The notes under the pieces: model-generated
Databases searched by the model: none
What the model saw: only the letters and a program-made list of their open reading frames with translations
Told to the model about the DNA's origin: nothing
In this document: positions 7,911 to 16,290 of the stretch, in pieces
How positions within the stretch are numbered: the stretch's first letter is position 1
How the letters are laid out: each line of letters opens with the position of its first letter
NCBI RefSeq assembly: GCF_041245805.1
Contig: NZ_CP162490.1
Coordinates: forward strand, 845,001 to 909,000
Direction: 5' to 3'
DNA: 64,000 bases
Source of the DNA: Xanthomonas sp. DAR 34887
Lineage (GTDB): Bacteria; Pseudomonadota; Gammaproteobacteria; Xanthomonadales; Xanthomonadaceae
Position numbers and translations under genes: made by a program

Positions 7911-8501
7911 ATGCGCAATGCCGTCGTCCGCCGCTCCGTCGTTCCGAAGCTGCTGCAGCTGTCCCTGTTCGCGTTGACCCTGGCCCTGGCCGCCTGCGGC
8001 AAGGATGCGCCGCCTTCCGAACCGGCCGCCGCGCCAGCACCCGCCGCACCGGCTGCAGCCGCGCCCGCCGCACCTGCGACCCCGCCCGCTGCATCCGGCG
8101 CCGCGCCAGCGCCGGGCGCCGCCGCCGCGACCCCGCCGCCGGCCGCGGTCACCCCGATTCCGAAAGGCCCGCCGGTGAAGGACACGCCGGAGCTGGCCGC
8201 CGAAGGCAAGAAGATCTTCCTGTCCGCCGGCTGCAGCGCCTGCCACGGCGGCACCGGCGGCGGCGGCATGTGCCCGCCGCTGACCAACGACATCTGGGTC
8301 TATGGCCACGACGACGACACCCTGCGCGCGCTGATCAACGAAGGAACCGCCGGCATGGCGACGCACGGCAAGGTCCGCGTCGGCCACGAGAAGGTGGTCG
8401 GGCAGATGCCACCGTTCGCGCCAGTGCTCAAGGAGGGCGACACCGAGAAGCTGCTGGCCTTCATCCACTCGATCAACAAGACCGCGGGCGGGGCTCCATG
8501 A
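7911..8501 (+). CDS. Lipoprotein c-type cytochrome, probable electron acceptor of the PQQ dehydrogenase
   Basis: Encodes 196 aa. The signal peptide has a lipobox (LAAC, Cys29), then an Ala/Pro-rich linker of about 60 residues. The single haem domain has C108-S-A-C111-H112 and a probable axial Met166 in QMPPF. By gene order it plays the XoxG/cytochrome c550 role, taking electrons from PQQ. The ATG at 7911 is chosen because AAAGG precedes it and it places the signal peptide correctly. It overlaps the next gene by ATGA. Confidence 0.88.
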   Translation: MRNAVVRRSVVPKLLQLSLFALTLALAACGKDAPPSEPAAAPAPAAPAAAAPAAPATPPAASGAAPAPGAAAATPPPAAVTPIPKGPPVKDTPELAAEGKKIFLSAGCSACHGGTGGGGMCPPLTNDIWVYGHDDDTLRALINEGTAGMATHGKVRVGHEKVVGQMPPFAPVLKEGDTEKLLAFIHSINKTAGGAP

Positions 8502-9529
8502 CCCCAGGCGCGCGACGCACGCTGGGCACCGCTGCGCTGGCGCTGTTGCTGGCCGGTGCGGCCTGCCAGCGCGCGGCGGTGCCTGCCGGTAGCGCGGATG
8601 CGGGTGCCGACGCCACGCCATCCGCCGCGCCGGCGGCGGCGCTGGCGTACGTGCCGAATCAGCGCGCCGGCACCATCTCGGTGATCGACACCGGCAGCGA
8701 CGCGGTAGTGCGCACGCTGTCGGCGCAGGGCCAGCTCGGCAAGCGCCTGCAGCAACTGCTGCCTGGACCGTCCGGCCATCTGTACGTGATCGATGCGCAA
8801 GGGCACCGCCTGCTGGAACTGGATACGGCGCAGGACCGGGTGCTGCGCAGCGTGGACATCGGCGAGAACGCCGAAGGCATCGCCGCGTCGCCGGACGGCC
8901 GCCAGTTCGCGGTGTGCGTGGAAGGGCAGAACCAGGTGATGCTGATCGATCCGGCCAGCTTCGCGATCGGCGCGCGCATCGCCACCCAGGGCCAGGCGCC
9001 GGAGCACTGCGTGTACAGCCCCGACGGCGCGCTGCTGCTGACCAGCAACGAAGGCTCCAACGATCTGGACGTGATCGACCTGAAGGCGGGCAAATCCACC
9101 GGCGTCATCGCCACCAGCGGCCATCCGCGCGGCATGGCGTTCGCGCCCGACGGCAACACCGTGTACGTGGCGCAGGAGGCGGCCAGCGTGGTCGATGTGA
9201 TCGACCTGGTCGCGCGCCGGCGCGTGGCCAGCATTCCCGCCGGGCAGCGCACCGCCGGCATCGCCATTTCGAGAGACGGCAGCCGCGTCTATGCCTCCAA
9301 CGGCGGCGCCGGCACGGTCAGCGTGATCGACCCGGCCGCGCGCGCCAGCCTGGCCGAGATCCCGGTCGGGCAGCGCCCGTGGAATCCGGCGCTCAGCGCC
9401 GACGGCAAGAAACTGTACGTGGCCAACGGCCGCTCCAACAGCGTCAGCGTCATCGACACCTCCAGCATGAAGGAGATCAAGCAGATCGCAGTGGGCGACA
9501 TGCCCTGGGGTGTGGTCATCGCGCAGTGA
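8498..9529 (+). CDS. YVTN-family beta-propeller protein of the quinoprotein locus
   Basis: Encodes 343 aa with an N-terminal export signal; Cys23 follows an imperfect lipobox. The body is a repeating propeller of the YVTN/SMP-30 type with recurring VYVAQE, LYVANG and VSVIDT motifs, about seven blades. Proteins of this type recur beside PQQ dehydrogenases and have been catalogued as PQQ-catabolism-associated propellers, but their biochemical role is not established. It shows no PQQ-site residues of its own. Confidence 0.85.
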   Translation: MTPGARRTLGTAALALLLAGAACQRAAVPAGSADAGADATPSAAPAAALAYVPNQRAGTISVIDTGSDAVVRTLSAQGQLGKRLQQLLPGPSGHLYVIDAQGHRLLELDTAQDRVLRSVDIGENAEGIAASPDGRQFAVCVEGQNQVMLIDPASFAIGARIATQGQAPEHCVYSPDGALLLTSNEGSNDLDVIDLKAGKSTGVIATSGHPRGMAFAPDGNTVYVAQEAASVVDVIDLVARRRVASIPAGQRTAGIAISRDGSRVYASNGGAGTVSVIDPAARASLAEIPVGQRPWNPALSADGKKLYVANGRSNSVSVIDTSSMKEIKQIAVGDMPWGVVIAQ

Positions 9530-9576
9530 GGCGAGGAGCGCATGCGGCATAGCGAGACGATGCGGGGGAGAGGGGA

Positions 9577-10686
9577 ATGAAGACGCGAGCCGCGGTCGCC
9601 TGGGCGGCGAATGAGCCGCTGGCCATCGAGGAGGTGGACCTGCAACCGCCGAAGGCCGGCGAAGTGCTGGTGCGCCTGGTCGCCAGCGGCGTGTGCCACA
9701 GCGACGCCAGTACCCTGTCCGGTGCCGATCCCGATGCCGCGTTCCCGGTGATCTTGGGCCAGGAAGGCGCCGGCGTGGTCGAGGATGTGGGGGTCGGCGT
9801 CACCAGCGTGCGCCCCGGCGATCATGTGATTCCGCTGTACATGCCCGAATGCGGCGTGTGCAAGTTCTGCCGCTCCGGGCGCACCAATCTGTGCCAGGCG
9901 ATCCGCGCCAGCCAGGACCGCGGGCTGATGCCCGACGGCAGCAGCCGCTTCTCGCTGCGCGGGCGGCCGATCCTGCACTACATGGGCACCAGCACCTTCG
10001 CCGAGTACACCGTGCTGCCGGAGATCGCGGTGGCCAAGATCCATCCCGCCGCGCCGCTGGACAAGGTCTGCCTGCTCGGCTGCACGATCACCACCGGCAT
10101 CGGCGCGGTGCTCAACACCGCGCGGGTGCGGCCGGGCGACAGCGTGGCGGTGTTCGGACTCGGCGGCATCGGCCTGTCGGTGGTGCAGGGTGCGGTGATG
10201 GCGCGCGCCGGGCGCATCATCGTGGTCGACATCAACCGCGACAAGTTCGAACTGGCGCGCGCGCTGGGCGCCACCGATTGCCTGGATCCGAAGGACTTCG
10301 GCGCGCCGGTGCAGCAGGTGATCGTCGATCTCACCGACGGCGGCGCCGATCACAGCTTCGAGTGCGTCGGCGACGTGCGCGCGATGCGCGCGGCACTGGA
10401 GTGCTGCCACAAGGGCTGGGGCGAAAGCATCATCCTGGGCGTGGCGCCGAGCGCGCAGGAGATCAGCACGCGGCCGCTGCAACTGGTCACCGGCCGCGCC
10501 TGGCGCGGCAGCGCGTTCGGCGGGGTCAAGGGCCGCAGCGAACTGCCGGCCTACGCCGAGCGCTACCTGGCCGGCGAGATCCATATCGACGAACTCATCA
10601 GCGAGACGCTGCCGTTGCAGGACATCAACCGCGCCTTCGCTGCGATCCGCGCGGGCAGGGGCATCAAATCGGTCGTGCTGTATTGA
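9577..10686 (+). CDS. Class III alcohol dehydrogenase / S-(hydroxymethyl)glutathione dehydrogenase-like
   Basis: Encodes 369 aa, the usual length of FrmA/AdhC enzymes that oxidise the formaldehyde-glutathione adduct with NAD. Visible features are Cys40 (GVCHSD), the four structural-zinc cysteines in ECGVCKFC...C (residues 92-106), Cys in CLLGCTITTG, the GLGGIG nucleotide loop and the GVKGRSELP segment. One catalytic-zinc ligand is changed: the family's GHEGAG reads GQEGAG, so His62 is Gln. It follows the beta-propeller gene by 47 bp. If the upstream enzyme makes formaldehyde, this protein would be its sink, but the His-to-Gln change leaves its activity open. Confidence 0.85.
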   Translation: MKTRAAVAWAANEPLAIEEVDLQPPKAGEVLVRLVASGVCHSDASTLSGADPDAAFPVILGQEGAGVVEDVGVGVTSVRPGDHVIPLYMPECGVCKFCRSGRTNLCQAIRASQDRGLMPDGSSRFSLRGRPILHYMGTSTFAEYTVLPEIAVAKIHPAAPLDKVCLLGCTITTGIGAVLNTARVRPGDSVAVFGLGGIGLSVVQGAVMARAGRIIVVDINRDKFELARALGATDCLDPKDFGAPVQQVIVDLTDGGADHSFECVGDVRAMRAALECCHKGWGESIILGVAPSAQEISTRPLQLVTGRAWRGSAFGGVKGRSELPAYAERYLAGEIHIDELISETLPLQDINRAFAAIRAGRGIKSVVLY

Positions 10687-10701
10687 TACGAAGGAGAAAA
10701 C

Positions 10702-13098
10702 ATGGTTTGCAGCAAGGGACGTGGTACTTCGCTGGCGAGCGCGCATGCGCTGGCCGTTGCCATCGCCGTCGCGTTGGTTGCCGCACCGGCCGGCGCACAG
10801 ACCACGGTCAATGCCGACGACGCGCAAATCACCGCGCTGGACCGGGTCGAGGTCACCGCCACGCCGATTCCCGGCACCCTGATCGATGCCGACCACTTGC
10901 CGTACACGGTGCAGACCGCCAACGCCGACGACATCGCGCGCAGCCAGGCCGGCAACCTCGCCGACTTCCTGCTGCGGCAGATGAACGGCGTGGACACCAA
11001 TGAGGTGCAGGGCAGCCCGTTCCAGACCGATCTCACCTTCCGCGGCTTCCGCGCCTCGGCCTTGCCCGGCGCCTCGCAAGGCGTATCGGTGTACCTGGAC
11101 GGGGTGCGCATGAACGAGCCGTTCGCCGACATCGTCAGCTGGGACATGATGCCGGAGGCGGCGATCCGCAGTGTCGCGTTGATGCCCGGCTCCAATCCCT
11201 TGTTCGGGCCGAACACGCTCGGCGGCGCGCTGGCGTTCACCACCCAATCCGGCCTGACCGCGCCGGGCCTGCGTGCGGATCTGTCGTTCGGCAGCGGCGC
11301 GCGCAAGCGCCTGGACGCGTCCTATGGCTACGCCGGCGGCGATGGCGTGCATGCCTTCGTCGCCGTCACCGGCTTCGACGAGGACGGCTGGCGCGACGCC
11401 TCCGAAGGCCGTCTCGGCACCGTGTTCGGCAAGCTCGGGCGGGAGGGCGACAACACCGATTGGGACGTGTCGCTGCTGCACGGGCGCAGCCGCCTGATCG
11501 GCAACGGCCTGCTGCCTGCCAGCCGCTACACCGACGATGGCGTCGAACCCGGCCTGTACCAGGCCGACCGCGACGCGGTCTACACCTCGCCGGACTTGAC
11601 CCGCAACCGCAACACCCTGCTGACCGCGCAACTGGACCACCGCTTCGACGCGGACACCTCGCTGCATCTGCTCGCCTACTATCGCGAAGGTCGCCGCGAC
11701 ACGGTCAACGGCGACATCAACGAGGACTACGAGGAGTTCGTCGAGGACTGCGCCGACGGCTACGCTGCCGACGGCACGCCGTTGGACGACGACTGCGCGG
11801 TTTCGCGCGCGCAGGCCGATGCGCTGCACAGCGGCGTGCTCAACACCACGCAGATGCGCCAGCACGCCGAGGGCGTGGCGCTGAATTTCAGCCGCCAGGC
11901 CGGCGCGCATGCGCTGAGCCTCGGCGCCACCTACGACCGCAACCGGGTGCGCTACCGGCAGTACGCACAGGAAGGCTTCGTGGAGGACGACCGCTCCGTC
12001 GTCGCCGATCCCGACGAGGAGCGCGAATTCTTTTCCGGGGTCAGCGGCCGCAGCAGCACGCTGGGCGTGTTCGCCGCCGACACCTGGGAGGTGAGCGACG
12101 CCACCCACGTGACCGGTGCGCTGCGCTGGAACCGGGTCGAGGTCAGCAACGTGCTGTCCACCGCCGAGGACGGCGCGCTGCCGCGCGAGCGCTTCGTGTT
12201 CGCCAAGGCCAATCCGTCGCTGGGCATCACCCAGCGCCTGGGCGGCGGCTTCACCGCCTTCGCCTCGGTCTCGCAGAACAGCCGCGCGCCGACCGCGATC
12301 GAACTGGGCTGCGCCGATCCGGAACAGCCGTGCCGGTTGCCGACCGGGCTGCAGGCCGATCCGCGCCTGGAGCAGATCGTCTCGCGCACCTACGAAGTCG
12401 GCGTGCGCTGGAACCCGTCGCCGGAGCAGGCCTTCAACGCCTCGCTGTACCGGGCGGACAATCGCGACGACATCCTGTTCCTGCGCGCGCCGAATACCCA
12501 GTTGGGCTACTTCGACAACGTCGATCGCACCCGTTACCAGGGTGCGGACCTGAGCTGGCGCGCCAGCAGCGGCGCGCTGCGCTGGTTCGCCGCCTACAGC
12601 TACCTGGACGCCACCTACCGCAGCGACGGCGAACTGCTGTCCGGCGAGCGCACCATCGACCTGCATCCGGGCATGCGCATCGCCGGCCTGCCGCGCAACA
12701 CGCTGAAGCTGGGCATGGAGTGGCAGGCACTGGCGCAGCTGGCGGTGGGCGCGGACCTGCGCGCGATCTCGCGGCGCGTGGCCAGCGGCAACGAGGACGG
12801 CCTGGTCGAGGATCCCGAGGACGGCGAAGACGCGGCGCGCCACGACCTGTCCACCGGCGGCTATGCGTTGATCGACGTGCACGGCACCTGGCAGATCGCC
12901 GACGGTCTGTCGTTGTATCTGCGCGTCAACAACCTGTTCGACCGCCGCTACGAGACCTATGCGGCGGTCGCCGAAGACCTGTTCCCGGATGGCGCGCTGG
13001 CGCGCCCGCAGGACGCCGCGGTCGAGGACGGCCCGTCGCGCTTCGTCGCCCCAGGCGCGCCGCGGCAATACCAGGTCGGTTTGCGCTGGCGGTTCTAG
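10702..13098 (+). CDS. TonB-dependent outer-membrane receptor
   Basis: Encodes 798 aa with a Sec signal (cut near AGA-Q), a plug domain (DRVEVTATPIPGTL, VYLDGVRMNEPF, NPLFGPNTLGGALAF) and a beta-barrel ending in the canonical terminal Phe (RWRF). A loop at residues 338-365 is very acidic and carries a Cys pair (350, 365); a second acidic loop spans about 698-715. Only 15 bp separates it from the dehydrogenase gene upstream, so it is probably the last gene of the alcohol-oxidation operon. A role in importing a metal chelate, lanthanide complex or PQQ is inference. It could equally import an iron siderophore. Confidence 0.9.
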   Translation: MVCSKGRGTSLASAHALAVAIAVALVAAPAGAQTTVNADDAQITALDRVEVTATPIPGTLIDADHLPYTVQTANADDIARSQAGNLADFLLRQMNGVDTNEVQGSPFQTDLTFRGFRASALPGASQGVSVYLDGVRMNEPFADIVSWDMMPEAAIRSVALMPGSNPLFGPNTLGGALAFTTQSGLTAPGLRADLSFGSGARKRLDASYGYAGGDGVHAFVAVTGFDEDGWRDASEGRLGTVFGKLGREGDNTDWDVSLLHGRSRLIGNGLLPASRYTDDGVEPGLYQADRDAVYTSPDLTRNRNTLLTAQLDHRFDADTSLHLLAYYREGRRDTVNGDINEDYEEFVEDCADGYAADGTPLDDDCAVSRAQADALHSGVLNTTQMRQHAEGVALNFSRQAGAHALSLGATYDRNRVRYRQYAQEGFVEDDRSVVADPDEEREFFSGVSGRSSTLGVFAADTWEVSDATHVTGALRWNRVEVSNVLSTAEDGALPRERFVFAKANPSLGITQRLGGGFTAFASVSQNSRAPTAIELGCADPEQPCRLPTGLQADPRLEQIVSRTYEVGVRWNPSPEQAFNASLYRADNRDDILFLRAPNTQLGYFDNVDRTRYQGADLSWRASSGALRWFAAYSYLDATYRSDGELLSGERTIDLHPGMRIAGLPRNTLKLGMEWQALAQLAVGADLRAISRRVASGNEDGLVEDPEDGEDAARHDLSTGGYALIDVHGTWQIADGLSLYLRVNNLFDRRYETYAAVAEDLFPDGALARPQDAAVEDGPSRFVAPGAPRQYQVGLRWRF

Positions 13099-13156
13099 GT
13101 CGCCGGTGATGCGTGCGGAGCACGGCAGCGCAGACCCGCCGACGCGAAGTGCACGC

Positions 13157-13429
13157 TTCTTGTAGGAGCGGCTTCAGCCGCGACATCGACGCCGGAGGAT
13201 GTCCGGCTTCGGACAGAGTCGGGACTGAAGTCCCTCCCACAACAGCGGCGTGCATGCACCGCTGCATCACTGCATCGGGCATTGGCTATTTGTAGGAGCG
13301 GCTTCAGCCGCGACACGGAAGCCGAAAGGCGCGCAGCTTCGACAGCACGCGGGACGCAAGTTCTTCTTGCGGTAGATATCGATGAGCACCGCCGGTTCAG
13401 GCCGCCATTTGTTGTGGGAGCGACTTCAG
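13157..13429. repeat. Direct duplication, copy A
   Basis: This segment is repeated with scattered substitutions at 13539-13824. It starts with a REP palindrome (13162-13184), has a degenerate inverted REP at about 13220-13245, a second forward REP (13292-13314) and ends in a variant REP half. Long matching runs such as GGACAGAGTCGGGACTGAAG are shared by both copies. Confidence 0.8.
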
Positions 13430-13501
13430 GGCATCTCCAATAACTCCATTCCGGAGTTGCACGGCGCACGCTGCGCGTGGCGATGGCGTGTTCTTTTTTC
13501 T

Positions 13502-13524
13502 GTCGCGGCTGAAGCCGCTCCTAC
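13502..13524. repeat. REP element between the two duplicated segments
   Basis: Exact copy of the GTAG-headed REP in reverse orientation, ending CCGCTCCTAC. Confidence 0.85.
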
Positions 13525-13538
13525 AGATGCGCGCCGTG

Positions 13539-13824
13539 TTCTTGTAGGAGTGGCTTCAGCCGCGACATCGACGCCGGAGGATATCCGGCTTCGGACAGAG
13601 TCGGGACTGAAGTCCCTCCCACAACAGTAGCGTGCATGCATCGCTGAACTACTGCATCGCTGCATCGCTGCATCGGGCATTGGCTATTTGTAGGAGGCTC
13701 AGCGGCGACACCGAAGCCGGAAGGCGCCTAGCTTCGACAGCAATCGGGACGCAAATTCTTCCTGCGGATGATGTCGATGAGCACGGTCGGCGCAGGCCGC
13801 TGGTTGTTGTGGGAGCGACTTCAG
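13539..13824. repeat. Direct duplication, copy B
   Basis: Second copy of the segment at 13157-13429, longer by a small GCATCGCT expansion near 13650-13675. It contains a REP with one substitution (13544-13566) and a decayed REP near 13689-13710, suggesting the duplication is not recent. Confidence 0.8.
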
Positions 13825-13929
13825 TCGCGACTCCGAAGCTGGGAATTTGCAGGCTTCGTTAGCAGTCAAGATCGAAGGCCTTCGTGCAACAGCGGCATGG
13901 ATGTATCGCTGTATCAGGCGATGATCGTT

Positions 13930-14003
13930 GCAGGAGCGGCTTCAGCCGCGACACAGAAGCCGGATACAGATCGGCTTTGTGTCGCGGCTGAAGCCGCTCC
14001 TAC
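13930..14003. repeat. Inverted pair of REP elements
   Basis: Forward copy 13930-13952 (head GCAG instead of GTAG) and exact reverse copy 13981-14003, separated by 28 nt. It lies just past the stop codon of the sigma-54 activator gene on the minus strand. Confidence 0.85.
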
Positions 14004-14057
14004 AGAGAGCGATGGCGTAATGGAGAGGGCATGCCCGCAACAGCGTCGCGCCCACAC

Positions 14058-16103
14058 TCAAGCCGTCGCCAACCCATGCTTGCGCAGCTTGCGGTACAGG
14101 GTGTTGCGGCTGATGCCGAGCGCGTCGGCGGTGCGGCTGACGTTCCAGCGGTGGCGTTCGAGCTGTTGCTGCAGCACGCTGCGCTCGGCGCTGTCCAGCG
14201 CCACGCGGCCGGGCATGTCATCGGCGGCGACCGCATCGCCGTTGACCAGGCACGGGCCGCTGTCGGCATCGACGATTTCCTGCGGCAGGTTGGAGATGCG
14301 GATCATGCCGTCGGCGCACAGTACCGCGGCGGTGCGCAGCACGTTGCGCAGTTGCCGCAGGTTGCCCGGCCAGGCGTAGCTGAGCAGCTTGTGCAGCGCG
14401 TCTTCGCTGATGCGCACGTGGCGCTCGCCGCTCTCCTCGCGCAGCAGGGTGCGGATCAGCTCGGCCTTGTCGCTGCGCTCGCGCAGTGGCGGCAGGTGCA
14501 GCACCACCCCGTTGAGGCGGTAGTACAGATCCTCGCGGAACTCGCCGGCGGCCACCATCTGCATCAGGTCGCGGTGGCTGGCGCTGATCACGTGCAGCTC
14601 CAGCGGCATCGCCCGATCGCTGCCCAGTGGGGTCACGCTCTGTTCTTCCAGCACGCGCAGCAGCCGCGTCTGCAGCGGCAGCGGCATGTCGCCGATCTCG
14701 TCCAGGAACAAGGTGCCGCCGCTGGCCTGCAGCAGCTTGCCGTGGCGGCCTTCGCGCGCGGCATCGGTGAACGCGCCGCGCGCGTAGCCGAACAGTTCGC
14801 TCTCGATCAGCGCCTCGGGAATCGCCGCGCAGTTCACCGCCACGAACGACCGCGCCGCCCACGGCGAGCCGCGGTGCACCGCCTTGGCGAACTCCTCCTT
14901 GCCGGTGCCGGTGGCGCCGCACAGCAGGATCGACACGCGGTGCGCGGCCAGCTTCAGCGCGTTGTCCAGGTTGTGGCGCATGCGCGGATCGGAGCCGACG
15001 TGTTCGCGTGAGTAGGCGGCTTCGCCATTGTCGGCGTCGGCGGCCTGCGCGCCGCTGGCAACCACGTCGCGGCGCGGCGGCTGCGCCAGGGCGAAGAAGC
15101 GGCGCCCGTGGCAGGCGCAGCGGATCGACCAGAGCGTGCTGGCGTCGTTGCGCGCGCGCTGCTCCACGGTATCGAAGTCCAGCTGCATCACCTGCGAGAT
15201 GTCGCGCCCGACCAAAAGGCTGCGATCGCCCTTGCCGAGCTGTTCCAGCGCCGCCTGGTTGACCGCCAGCACGCAGCCGTCGGCGCCGATCGCCATGAGC
15301 GCCTCGTGCAGCAGGCCGGCGAACTCCGGGCGGCTGTGGAAGCGCAGGATCCACGCATGCCGGTACTGGTCCAGGAAGTACGAACGCGCGATCTGCGCCG
15401 CCGACATGCGCACCAGCGCGCTGGTGTGGCGCTGCACCAGCTTGGTGTCGCGCGCGTCCGGCGTGGACGCATCCAGCACCGCCAGCAATTGCCCGTGCGG
15501 GTCGAGGATCGGCGCGCCGCTGCACGACAGCGGAAGGTGCCGGGCCAGGTAATGTTCGCCGCGGTGCACGCCGAGCGCGCTGCGCTCCACCGCGCAGGTG
15601 CCGATGCCGTTGGTGCCCTGGTAGCGTTCGGCCCAGCTGGCGCCGCAGAACAGCCCGGTCTCGCGGAACTCGCGCAGCAGCGCGGGGTCCTGCACGCTGT
15701 GTAGCAAGGTCGCCTCGGCATCGGCGAACACCACCGCGTAGCCGCCGCCGGCGATCTGCTCGTAGAGGTTCTCCATCTCCACCTTGGCGATGCGCAGCAC
15801 TTCCTCGAGCCGCTGCTGGCGCTCGCGCAGCCCGCTGCCGTCGTGGACCATCGGCGAAGGGGAGGCATCCGGACTCAGTCCATATTCGTCCAGGCAGCGC
15901 TGCCACGAGCGCGCCAGCGCCGGCGGCAGCGGTTCGATCTGGCGGAAACGGCGCATCCGCGCCAGCAACGCGGATTCCGCCTCGGCAGCGGACGACGGCC
16001 CAGCCGTGGCCTGCAGGAGGTTGGCGACAGTCACTTCCGACACGTGGCGCATCCTCGGTCCCCACCCGGGACTAGAGCGGCAGTGACGCACAAACCGGGC
16101 CAA
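14058..16103 (-). CDS. AcoR-like sigma-54-dependent transcriptional activator
   Basis: Encodes up to 681 aa; a start at Met18 (16052) is also possible. An N-terminal GAF-like sensory region spans about 95-245 and a PAS-like stretch about 255-340. The AAA+ domain has Walker A GATGTGKE (396-403) and Walker B GGTLFLDEIGD (462-472). A Fis-type helix-turn-helix closes the protein. The sigma-54 contact loop, normally GAFTGA, reads GAFTDA (443-448). AcoR-type activators control acetoin and alcohol catabolism. The sigma-54 promoter at 3971 makes the PQQ dehydrogenase operon the obvious target, which is inference. Confidence 0.9.
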   Translation of the reverse strand: MARFVRHCRSSPGWGPRMRHVSEVTVANLLQATAGPSSAAEAESALLARMRRFRQIEPLPPALARSWQRCLDEYGLSPDASPSPMVHDGSGLRERQQRLEEVLRIAKVEMENLYEQIAGGGYAVVFADAEATLLHSVQDPALLREFRETGLFCGASWAERYQGTNGIGTCAVERSALGVHRGEHYLARHLPLSCSGAPILDPHGQLLAVLDASTPDARDTKLVQRHTSALVRMSAAQIARSYFLDQYRHAWILRFHSRPEFAGLLHEALMAIGADGCVLAVNQAALEQLGKGDRSLLVGRDISQVMQLDFDTVEQRARNDASTLWSIRCACHGRRFFALAQPPRRDVVASGAQAADADNGEAAYSREHVGSDPRMRHNLDNALKLAAHRVSILLCGATGTGKEEFAKAVHRGSPWAARSFVAVNCAAIPEALIESELFGYARGAFTDAAREGRHGKLLQASGGTLFLDEIGDMPLPLQTRLLRVLEEQSVTPLGSDRAMPLELHVISASHRDLMQMVAAGEFREDLYYRLNGVVLHLPPLRERSDKAELIRTLLREESGERHVRISEDALHKLLSYAWPGNLRQLRNVLRTAAVLCADGMIRISNLPQEIVDADSGPCLVNGDAVAADDMPGRVALDSAERSVLQQQLERHRWNVSRTADALGISRNTLYRKLRKHGLATA

Positions 16104-16127
16104 GGCTCAAACCGCAGTGCAGCAAAA

Positions 16128-16290
16128 GCCGGGATTGGGGAGTCGGGAATGGGGATTGGCAAGAGCGGCTTGGCTGGGACGGCTCCTTTCCGCCTCGGCC
16201 CAAACGAAAAAACCGCGCAATCGCGCGGTTCCTTGTGGCCTCAAGGCGCCAGTACCCAGCTTTTACGAATCTCCAATCCCCAATCCCGGC
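16128..16290. repeat. Heptamer-block inverted repeat, copy 1
   Basis: Left arm 16128-16160 (starts GCCGGGATTGGGGAGTC) and right arm 16266-16290 (ends CCAATCCCGGC). The right arm abuts the stop codon of the kinase gene. The spacer holds the kinase gene's terminator. Confidence 0.85.
16207..16230 (-). terminator. Intrinsic terminator of the PfkB kinase gene
   Basis: Exact 8-bp arms AACCGCGC/GCGCGGTT with a 4-nt loop. Read on the minus strand the stem is followed by a run of T. Confidence 0.85.

Larger units (their letters stand above)
13099..14057. other. Repeat-filled intergenic region with no supported gene
   Basis: This 0.96-kb gap between two converging transcription units contains at least six REP-type palindromes and a duplicated segment of about 280 bp. 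No open frame here has family resemblance or a ribosome site. Confidence 0.75.

Noticed and set aside
9289..13068. A 1259-codon open frame on the minus strand.
   Set aside because: It is antisense to the propeller, dehydrogenase and TonB-receptor genes, has no family resemblance and reflects the high GC content.
13157..14003. Possible CRISPR array or small prophage remnant.
   Set aside because: The repeats are REP palindromes at irregular spacing plus one segmental duplication; no cas, integrase or phage genes are visible.
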